From the NCBI GenBank assembly GCA_001179505.1, contig CDMY01000342.1, positions 29,306 through 77,495 of the forward strand: a DNA stretch of 48,190 nucleotides, written 5' to 3'. The notes below the pieces were generated by a model, which saw only the letters and a program-made list of their open reading frames with translations, ran no database searches and was not told where the DNA came from. Shown one piece after another: positions 21,281-30,070 of the stretch; within the stretch, counting starts at the first letter, position 1; every line of letters begins with the position of its first letter. The position numbers and the translations under genes were made by a program. This stretch comes from Vitrella brassicaformis (Eukaryota > Sar > Vitrellaceae).

Positions 21281-21295
21281 GACATTCCGTGAAAC
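21281..21295 (+). promoter_or_regulatory. 15-nt element shared with the Rieske gene upstream region
   Basis: GACATTCCGTGAAAC is identical to 5253-5267. In both places an ATG follows 44-50 bases downstream on the plus strand (21340 and 5318). A chance 15-mer match with the same strand and spacing is unlikely in a window this size, so a core promoter or 5'-UTR element is plausible. Confidence 0.4.
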
Positions 21296-21339
21296 CGCTC
21301 TCTCACTGGAAGGCACGACAAAAACACTCCACATCTACG

Positions 21340-21462
21340 ATGGCTTCTGCAGGTACTTATGTACTGGTTGTGTTGCGGTGCATGGGGCTGCTTTCGTCAG
21401 GGGCGGCGTCCTTTTTTGACCCTGTGCCGCTTGCTTCGGCGACTCCCCCTCCCTCTCTCTGA
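21340..21462 (+). CDS. possible short ORF or first exon of a small gene
   Basis: The ATG at 21340 opens a 40-codon frame (MASAGTYVLVVLRCMGLLSS, then GAASFFDPVPLASATPPPSL) with a hydrophobic N-terminal half like a signal sequence. It follows the shared 15-base element by 44 bases. A different frame just downstream, ending at 21548, contains ASVAVEELRRLSARQRALSL. An intron with acceptor AAGCAG at 21476 could join them, but I cannot fix the donor. No family is recognised. Alternatively the whole spacer is non-coding. Confidence 0.3.
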   Translation: MASAGTYVLVVLRCMGLLSSGAASFFDPVPLASATPPPSL

Positions 21463-21692
21463 TCCTGGCCAAGCAGGCCTCAGTGGCCGTCGAGGAGCTC
21501 AGACGTCTGTCTGCGCGGCAGCGGGCGCTCTCACTGCTTGTCGCTTAGCCACTTGTTGCCGGCCATTTGCAGTGGACATGGCATCAGATCTGTTCTAGGG
21601 CAGTGTCTGCATCAATTGTCGTGTGGTTCTGCAGACGGATATCTATTGGCATGAATGGACCAATCAATTGACAACACATCGATTTATCGATC

Positions 21693-23640
21693 TAAGCGTC
21701 ATTTATTTTGCATCCTTTGTCGGTCACGCGTGAGTCTCATCATCCATTCATTCGACGTACTGTACGTGTCTTTCCACACACACCAACCAAATCGACACAC
21801 TATGTACGTAGCTAGCTAGGCGCACAGACACGTATACACACAAGACGAAAAGGCCAAGCACTCAAAGCGATGCTTGTGCCACAGACAGACAGACAGACAG
21901 AGAGACAGACACAGAGGCAGAGAGGGAGAGAGGGAGAGAGGCACGACTCACTCGTGCACGGCAGGCATGACATACAGCTTCTCGGACAGCACATACACAT
22001 GATGTACAGACCCGACAGACGTATGGCAAAGAAGCACGCACACGCACACACGAGTGAGTGAGTGAGTGCTCCCACGTACGGCTCACTCATGACTCACACG
22101 ACCCCATGCATCGCTAGCGTACACAAACAACGGCTCGCTTAGCGCCCACACCACCCCACACCCACGTCGCCACGCACGCCCGCCCGCCAGCATCGACTAA
22201 TCGAGTGTTCTCGATCGATCTGGCTCCTGTCCTGTCTGCCTCACGGCTGGCGGACACCGCTGACAAAAGGCGGGCGATGGAATGTGTGTGTGTGTGTGCT
22301 CAGTGAGTGCCGCACACACAGTCCACACACTCAATAATCTACACACTAAGGTAAGTACTTACACAAACAATTACTCACTCACTTACACATGCACACATCT
22401 GACTGCCTGGCTGGCTGGCTGGCTGGCTGGCTGAGTGATTCATATCAACACGGCACTCACTCACGGCCAGCGCAGCATGCAGCGCACGCACGACATGCAG
22501 ACAGACAGACAGACAGACAGATCTGCCCAGCCCAGCCCAGCCCAGCCCTGTCTGTCCCCGGCCCCTCTGTTTGTCCCTCCTTTGTCAATAACAGGGACCG
22601 CCGCAAAGCTTGCCGGCATGACTGTGAAGCTTGTGGCCCTTGTTCCACATATGATTCCCGACGTTGTTGAGCCCAGCAGCGTACGCAACATTGGCAATGC
22701 CCTTTTTGACACTTCCAACGAACTGTTTGACCTTTCCAAGGAATTCACCAAGAAGTCTCCTCCGATCGGCGGCGGCGGCGTCGGGTCCAGATGACGCGCT
22801 GATAGTCTTAACCTCTGGCTCAACGACTGCAGTCAGTCGTTAACACACAACAGACATCCACTCACAGGTTGTGCGTGCGTCAGGAGGAACAGGCAGCACA
22901 CATACCTGGTGCCTCAGCTGTCGACGACTGCTCCGTCTTGTCGTCTGCTGTTTCCACCGCCGTACGCACAACAGCCTCAGGCAGGACACCTGCACACACA
23001 TAATATACACACACAGGAAGTATTGCCAGCCCGAGTCCGAGAGTGCAGACGTGTGGATGACTGACTGACTGACTGAGTGAATGGGTGTGTGCGTACCTTC
23101 AGTTGTGATTTCGTTGGGATCATCAGCTGTCCCGCCTCGCAATCGCCTCGCCAGCACAGAGGGTGGTGCGGCACCAGCAGCAGCAGCAACAGCAGGCGGC
23201 TGTGGATCAGCCGACGCCAGAGTGATGCCGAAAACACACAGCAGCACGCTAAGGACCTTCATCATCCTTGTCAGGGGCAGATGGATGGATGGATGTACGC
23301 GAGCAAGCAGACCACCAGCAGACCGAGAGGCAGGCACGAGTGAGTGACAGACGACAAAGAGCGGGCTGGGCAGCACTCAGTGATGCTAAGCTGTCTGCTG
23401 AGTGGTCGGCAGAGAGATGCTCGCAGTCGAGTGGGGATGAGGAGGATGGATGGAGGGCAGCTCAGGCTGGCAACAGTGGGTGGATGCAAAAGACACAAGG
23501 CCACCAAGACAGTCGCACTGCAGAGAGAGAAGGGAGGGAGAGAAAAGAGAGGAGTCACACCTCTCGCTCGCTGCCAATCAGCCTGCGATGTACCTCATCG
23601 TCCAACATGGCCGGCCGACTGTGAGTCACTGAGGGCAGGG
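21693..23640. repeat. segmental duplication, copy 2 (about 1.95 kb)
   Basis: Second copy of the segment at 18978-21117, same orientation. Shortening comes from microsatellite contraction and from an in-frame loss of 117 bp inside the coding exon. Confidence 0.9.
22585..23265 (-). CDS. small secreted protein with RRLR motif, copy 2 (shorter paralogue)
   Basis: Three exons: 23265-23097, 22989-22906, 22826-22585, in phase, giving 164 residues. The signal peptide, the RRLRGG motif (about 40-43) and exon 2 are almost identical to copy 1, with one added Pro. Exon 3 lacks 39 codons present in copy 1, and the remaining C-terminus has diverged strongly while keeping its plan: LGEFLGKVKQFVGSVKKGIA, a Gly/Asn-rich part, HSHAGKLCGGPCY. 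All indels between the two copies in coding sequence are multiples of three. Downstream of the signal and motif region this paralogue is less basic. Function is unknown. Confidence 0.72.
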
Positions 23641-24356
23641 GGCGAGAGTGGCTTATGGAAGATGCAGCAGCTCATCTTCATAGAAGCCACGAAACCGGGT
23701 CCCTGCTGAGCACGAGGGAGATAGTGCAGTGTTTGCCAGTGGATAAGGGACCGCGCTGCTATTGTAGCGGGGATCTGGGCATCAACTGCGCGAGAGATCG
23801 CTTGGCGCGCGCTCAAATGATGGAGTTAGTGCGCAAAGCTCCGCGAAGCAGTACTGCCCGCCGTTCTGAGTTTGTCGTGTAGCTTTCCGGAGAGTTTTAG
23901 ACGCTCTTCGTGTCATTGGAAATCCCCTGTTGATTCGTTTCTCGGCTCCGGCGCCCCTCGAGTGCTCTCGCGGTTCCCTCTGCGTTGGATGCCTGACGAG
24001 TCCCACGACACTGCATGGCCAGAGGCTCCACCAAGCTGCTGCTGCTCACCACCGCTCCCACCGACACGATTCCGTCCCTCCGACAGTTTCCCGCAGTCGG
24101 TTCCTTCCCCTCCCCCTACCACACGACGGTGTGACACCAACAGCAACAGCCACGGCCGTCCTGGCGACTGCTGTCAGGCCTCTGACGACCACGGCGGAGC
24201 GCACCTGACGCACACGGCTGGTGTCTCGGGATTGGTGTATGCCCACTGCGCGCGGGACAGGCGGCTCGACTGCTGTCACACCTTTCCGTTTCGGATAAGA
24301 CGGACACGGACGAGTACCGACTCTGACACCGACGACGGTAGCGATAGCGAGCGACA
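23641..24356. other. upstream region of the eIF5 gene
   Basis: This is 716 bp of unique sequence with few microsatellites. Open frames (23872-24420 plus) run into the eIF5 first intron and are not supported. It presumably holds the promoter and 5' UTR of eIF5. No motif is recognised. Confidence 0.45.
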
Positions 24357-27200
24357 ATGGCGATGCTCAACATACCCAGTAAGTAGGACCGGAGGGAGCC
24401 TCGCCTTCTGTTGGTTTTAAAAACAAATATTGATTCGTTGTGTACTGGTGTGTTTGGTGTGCTTGGTGTGTGGTGTTGTTTTGTGTGACGGTGTAGGCAC
24501 GATTGACGACCCCAACTACCGTTACAAGATGCCCAAGCTGATGGCCAAGACGGAGGGCCGCGGCAACGGCATCAAGACCAACATAGTCAACATGGCCGAC
24601 ATCGCACGAGCACTCAAACGACCCCCCGGATGTGAGTGAGCAGAGCTCTGTCCTGTCCCACACACACTCACACACGTTGATTTGACACACAGGGAGGCAG
24701 GCAGGCAAGGGGCAAATGGAGTTGTGGTTGGTGTGGTGTGGTGTGGTGTGGTGTGTCTGTAGATCCGACCAAGTTCTTCGGTTGTGAGCTGGGTGCGCTG
24801 TCCAACTTTAGTGACAAGGAGGAGAAGGCCATCGTCAACGGCCAGCACGACGCCAAAGTCCTGCAGGAACTCCTGGACAAGTAAGTCAAGTCAGCGGGCG
24901 AGCATCCATCCCCCCACCAGACACCCACGACACCCACCCTTTTCCACTCCTCTCTCGGCGTGTCGTGTGTCAGGTTCATCCAGCTTTACGTGTTGTGCCC
25001 CAACTGCCACCTGCCCGAGATCGATTTGTCCATCAAGAAGGGCACCATCACCTACAAGTGCAACGCGTGCGGCGCGGCGGGCGACGGCGACAACGTACAC
25101 AAGCTCGCCACATTCATACTCAAGAACCCACCCGACGGATCCGAATCCACCACCGGCAAAAAGACGTACGTGTTGACGCACACACCTTGACGCTTGACGC
25201 ACACACGACAAGGCGTGCCGTGCCCCCACATGGACGGGTGTGTTGGTGTGTTGTCTGTCTGTCTGTCTGAATGTGCAGGAAGAAGAGCAAGGAGGAGCGT
25301 CAGGCTGCCCGTCGCGCCAAGACACACGATGGCGGCAACGATGACGAGGACGTAAGCCCTCACCCACCCCACCCGACCCCCAAATACCCATACCCATACC
25401 ACACCTCTCTGCTCTGTTCTGTGTGTCGGTTCGTTGTCCACCAGCTGGACGAGGTCGACGAAGCCCCCAAGAAGAAGAAGAAAGACAAGGCCGACAAAGA
25501 CAAGACCGACAAGGACAAGGACAAGGACAAAGACAAGGCCACGGGCAAGAAGAAGAAGGCCTCGTCCAAGTCCAAAAAGGGCGACTCGGCCAACGGCGAC
25601 GGAAACGGCGAGGGCGACGGCGACAGCGACGACAGGAACGGCGTCGAGGGCGACGAGGAGTTGGCTGACGCTGAGGAGAAAGACGACGGGTCTTCGCCAA
25701 AGGACACCCCCACGGCACACACCAACGGCACCGCTGGCACCACTGAGGTGAGTGAGTGTGGGTCGGTGAGGAGAGGGGGTGGATGACTGTGAGATGGTGT
25801 CATTGGGTGGTGTGTTGTGTGCGGTGCGTGTGCAGAAGAAGAAGAAGAGCAAGAAGGTTGACGATGAGGGCGTCATGGCCAAGGAGGCGCTCACCCACGA
25901 CAGCCCTGAAATACGTATATATGTGCCCGCAGACAAAACAAGACACACGCATCCCATCCCATCCCATCCCATCCATCTCTGCGAATCGAATCCACACGCT
26001 GTGTGGGCCTGTGTGTGTATCTATGTGACAGTTGACGTGATCGAGCGTCTGCACAAGTTTGTGTCGAGCACCCCCGACATGACGCCCACCGACTTCTTCT
26101 CCGAGGTCCGCCTTCTGCAGGTGTCGCAGGACTTCGACGGACAGGTGCGCATCCATCATCGCATGGGATGGGTGGCCACACACACGCACCCGGCACAGAC
26201 GTGTCCAGAGGCCGGCAACACATACATCCATCTGTGTGTGTGCGTGTCCCTCACGTAGATGCGGCTGTACGTGGTGCTGTGTGTGTTGTTTGGCGTTGAC
26301 GAGTCCTCCCTCTGCTCCAACTCACTCAAAAAGCGTTTCCCGTTCGTCAAAAAGGTACACAAAATACCAACCAGGAAGGGACCCACCATCCTGCCCACCA
26401 CGTGTCGTGTGTGTATGACACGTGTGTGTGTGTGTGTGTGTGTGCAGGTGATAGATCAGACGATGAAGGTTGGGGACATCCTGAGTCCGCTGGAGCTGTA
26501 CGTGGCGTCCAAGGCGCCCTCTTGCCTCTCGGGCACCGAGCAGAAACCCGCCGACTTCAACCTCATACTCAAACAACTATACGACGCCGAGCTTGTCGAC
26601 GAAGGTGAGCCTTGCAGGCCACACACGTACACACACAGCCACCAGCAGCAGACGGATGCTCCCTCTCCCTCTCTCTCTGTGTGTGTGTGTGCGTTGATAG
26701 GTGGGTTCATGAAGTACTACGGCGAGGGTGACGTTGACGAGGCGTCTCACCACCTGGAGTGCAAAAAGGCGGGCGAGTTCTTCCTCAACTGGCTGCAGTA
26801 AGGATCACTGCACTGCACTCCACTCCACTCCCCACACGTCGGTCGGATCACAGTTTGGACACGATGGCCCTCCCCTTTCTGTGTGCAGGGAGGCTGACGA
26901 GGAGGAGGGCGAAGAGGAGGAGGAAGAAGAGGAGGAAGAGGAAGAGGTGAGCACGACACGGTACCCACACAACCCAGCATCACCTCCCTCCCTCCCTCCC
27001 TCACCATGCTTGTCTGTCTGTCTGTGCATCAGGATGGGGAGGAGTCGACCCCTGCAGTGAGCCGCCACGCGAGCATGGAGCCCACCGCCAGCCAGCAGCC
27101 CAACGGCACCGCACCCGCCGACCAGCTCAACGGCCAAAAGGCCACCGAGGAGGAGGAGGAGGAAGTGGAGGACGACGACCTGGACATTGACAACATCTGA
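24357..27200 (+). CDS. EIF5: translation initiation factor eIF5
   Basis: Thirteen exons: 24357-24378, 24497-24631, 24763-24880, 24974-25165, 25279-25351, 25445-25747, 25836-25914, 26032-26144, 26259-26354, 26448-26604, 26701-26797, 26889-26946, 27033-27200, all in phase, giving 536 residues. eIF5 is the GTPase activator for eIF2 in the scanning preinitiation complex. The N-terminal domain shows [20 protein letters not shown] and GCELG, then a C4 zinc finger (CPNC ... CNAC), then a Lys/Asp-rich linker ([12 protein letters not shown]). The C-terminal part is a W2/HEAT-type domain ([19 protein letters not shown]-like helices, EFFLNWLQ) ending in acidic tails ([14 protein letters not shown]), which in known eIF5 bind eIF2-beta and eIF1. 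It is about 100 residues longer than the animal protein, mainly in the charged linker. The 22-nt first exon is typical of this gene-dense, intron-rich style. Confidence 0.93.
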
Positions 27201-27643
27201 TGTGGGAGGGAGGGGTCACATCTCATCCCATCTCATTGTATGACACGCCCAGCCAGCACATCGCATTACATTCCATGGACATGGGGGTCGGTGGGGGAAG
27301 GGGTGCGTGGCGTGGGGCAGCGTCGCCTGCCCGCCTGTGGTCTGTCTGTGTCTGGCCGGTTTTCGTGTGCCCCTCTCTCTCTCTGTGTGTGTGTGTGTGT
27401 GTGTGTGTGTCCGTGTGTCGCTCTCTTTCTTTTCCTTCTTTTGTTCTGCCTGCCTGTCTGCCCGGTGTAATCAATGCATACGTGACCTGACCTGTGTGTG
27501 TATCGTGCGTGTCCTTACCTTACCTTACCTTACCTTACCTTATCTGACTGACTGACAAATGTGATGATTGATGATGCCATGCCGTCCGTCGACTATCCTT
27601 TTTCAACAACTACAAATAATGGTGCGCTGCATCGCGCTCGAGA

Positions 27644-27720
27644 CGGTATGGTGCTGGGTGCGTTGAGGATGGGCAGGTGACAGCGACTGATGGCTCTCAA
27701 CAGCCATTGCGTCGCTGTCA
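27644..27720 (+). repeat. 77-nt hairpin element, forward copy
   Basis: The element can fold on itself: TGACAGCGA pairs with TCGCTGTCA and ATGGCT pairs with AGCCAT around a CTCAAC loop. An inverted copy lies at 28594-28670 with roughly 85-90 percent identity. It could be a structured RNA or the inverted terminus of a small mobile element. Confidence 0.6.
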
Positions 27721-28593
27721 GCTGTCCTTCCTGTACGCTCCCAAAAACAGACCACGACGCGTGCAGCAACATGAGCAATGAGCTGTGTGTGGGAGGAGAG
27801 ACTATTGGATGCAGTGCAATGCACTTATGGTGTGTGGTCCATGAGTGCCGAATGCTCGACAAACAACGGTCTCTGCGTGAGAGAGCGGGGCATGGGGTGG
27901 GGACCATCCATCTGTTCCACTCAATATGATATCATGACAGTAGATAGAAAGAGACGAGATGCACACCATGCACTTGCCCTTCATGTCTGATGGATGCCTC
28001 TCCTGCGTCTGCCTGCAACGTGTAGCCGTCGGCTGTCTCTGTCGGGTCGGCGGCATCACGTCCGGCAGGACTGGACAGGTATCTATCTGCATGTAATGGA
28101 TGGCCGTGGATTCGTGGACATCCATGAGGCATGAGGCAAGTATGGTAGCTAGCTTTGCGCTGCGTCTGTGTTGTGTGTGTCTGATTGATTGATGCGCCGA
28201 GCCGAGCAGTCACCCCTCCCTCCCTTGACACCACGCTGTAGGTATGCAGCGATGTGTTTTCATTCACACGTGAGTGATGTTGTGCATGTGTATGATTGTG
28301 TATGCGATGATCGTACAGGTCGACTGACGGACCCTTCTGCACGGATGTGCGTGTGTATGGTATGGTGTGCTGTGCTGCGTGTCAAGAATTGAACTTTGAA
28401 AGCCCAACAAAACACACACCGTCCGTGGGTCCGTCCGGTCCACAGCATATATAAGAAAAGTGCAGCCGTAGTAATTGATTGATGCGATGATGCATACGCA
28501 CAAATCACTGAATTCATTAGATTCGTGGGAGGACCAAAACCCTCAGGAGAGGCAGGCTCGTCGGGTCTTGGGTCCGTCAATCACGGGCAGAGA

Positions 28594-28670
28594 TGACAGT
28601 GGCGCAATGGCTGTTGAGAGCCACTAGTCGCTGTCACCTGCCCGTCCTCGACGCACCCAAGACGATACCG
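28594..28670 (-). repeat. 77-nt hairpin element, inverted copy
   Basis: The reverse complement of 27644-27720 with about ten differences. The two arms of the hairpin remain largely paired; the arm changes include positions that become G-T pairs. The two copies enclose about 870 bp without an obvious gene. Confidence 0.6.
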
Positions 28671-28956
28671 TGCCATCCATCCCCTCCCTCTGTGTCGATG
28701 ATGCATCCATCGATCCATGCTATGCATTCTCTCACATGCGCACACAATAAATGGCCTGGCCACATGCACTCGTAATAAATGCATAAACATGGACACGACA
28801 CACATCATGACATGATGCGCACACCTCAATGCACTCACTGCCCCCTCCGTTCCTCCCTCTAGTGGTAGGTACATCACATGCACCACACGACATCACACGA
28901 CACGACACCAAAATCCCTCACTCACTCCACTCGGCGGCTGGCTCATCCGTCGCTCC

Positions 28957-29870
28957 TCACTTCCACACTGCCTCCGCTGCCTGGGTGTAGCCCCCGATCG
29001 TCTGCAGGGCCACGTTGCCAGTGCCCGAGGCTGCTGACCCCCGGCGCGCTGCCGCCGCTGCAGCCGCCTGTTTGTTCTGCTCGCGGAGTGAGTGCAGCTG
29101 GCCCTTGAGCAACCCCTCGCATGAGCGAATGCCCATGTCGAACACCATGCCGCAGCACGCCACAGCTGACATACACACAACAGAGAGAAAGAACAGATCA
29201 CTCGACCGCTAAGTACACATGGCCGGCTGCCTTTGTGCCGTGTTGTCCTTACTCTGTGCGGCGGCCTCCAAGACCGGCTCGCACTCCTGGTTTTGCTGCA
29301 AGCAGAGTCAACGAGGGAGAGAAATGAACAGCCGGCCAGTGTGCTGTGCTGTGTCCTCTCTCCTCCCCTAGCTACCATGAGCAGAGGGTCGTCTTCGGCG
29401 GCGTCCTCAACAGGAAGACGATTCAGATCCTGACCAGCCAGCACAGTACAGACGGCTTGCATTAACCACCTCTCCCGCGTCCTCATCCATTCACATCAAC
29501 TGCTCACCGCACGTCGCCCATTGGTGATGTCGCCAGCGAGGCTGCCCGAGTCCAGCGACTGCTGCGGGACGGCGCGCCGGCTGAGATCTACTCTACGGCT
29601 ACCTGCTCCAGCACCAGGAGTGGAGGTTTGCGTGTCGGGCGCCAGATCAGGTGAGGCGAAACCTGCGTGGGACACACACACACAGAGAGAGAGAGATGGA
29701 CACCTACTGGCATGCATGACAGCAGCCCGCACACCTGAGGCGAAGGGATGGGAGGCGTCGCTGCTGAAAGTCGAATGCCACACCTGGCTGCTGTCATTCC
29801 ACATGGTGCCGCTGCTCTGCTGCATCTCTGCGTAGGGCAAGATCTTCTGCGCAAGAGGGGCGAAAAACAT
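28957..29870 (-). CDS. unrecognised 198-residue protein
   Basis: Five phase-consistent exons: 29870-29735, 29662-29508, 29429-29376, 29295-29253, 29165-28957. The N-terminal half is polar and Ser/Thr-rich (MFFAPLAQKILPYAEMQQSS at the start) with no signal peptide that I would trust. The C-terminal half is helical with NQECEPVLEAAAQ, ACCGMVFDMGIRSCEGLLKG, an Ala7 run and GGYTQAAEAVWK at the end. The exon 2 acceptor is preceded by a CT-TG microsatellite tract. The gene is divergent from the transporter gene, 200 bp between starts. No family is recognised; it may be a lineage-specific protein. Confidence 0.6.
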
Positions 29871-30070
29871 CGCGCCTCGGGGCTGCGAGCTAGGCGTGCA
29901 GGGAGGAGGAGGAGAGTCAACTTTCCTGTCGCTCGTTGGTCCTTTGCCCTTTCGTCCTTGTGCATATCATCGCATTAACTGCATAGTGCATTGCATTGCA
30001 TCCATCCGTCCACTGCCTTTCGTTGACCCCCCTTTTTGCCTCGTCGTGGGCGGGCTGTTAGCGATTTGCA
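29871..30070. promoter_or_regulatory. 200-bp divergent promoter region
   Basis: The interval lies between the start codons of the unrecognised gene (minus) and the transporter gene (plus). It has no TATA box and no shared element with the 5202-5317 region. Confidence 0.35.

Larger units (their letters stand above)
21118..21692. other. unique spacer between the two duplicated segments
   Basis: This 575-bp stretch is not repeated. It carries the 15-base element shared with the Rieske promoter (21281-21295) and the short ORF from 21340. A frame ending at 21548 (KQASVAVEELRRLSARQRAL before its stop) also has protein-like composition. Confidence 0.55.
27201..28956. other. 1.75-kb intergenic region between convergent genes
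   Basis: The region contains GT/CT repeats, a pentanucleotide TACCT repeat at about 27516-27541 and the inverted pair of 77-nt hairpin elements listed separately. No protein-coding model is supported. Confidence 0.55.

Noticed and set aside
19926-23265. Calling the RRLR proteins oomycete-type RxLR effectors
   Set aside because: A four-residue motif is weak evidence, there is no downstream EER motif, and the genomic context does not look like an oomycete.
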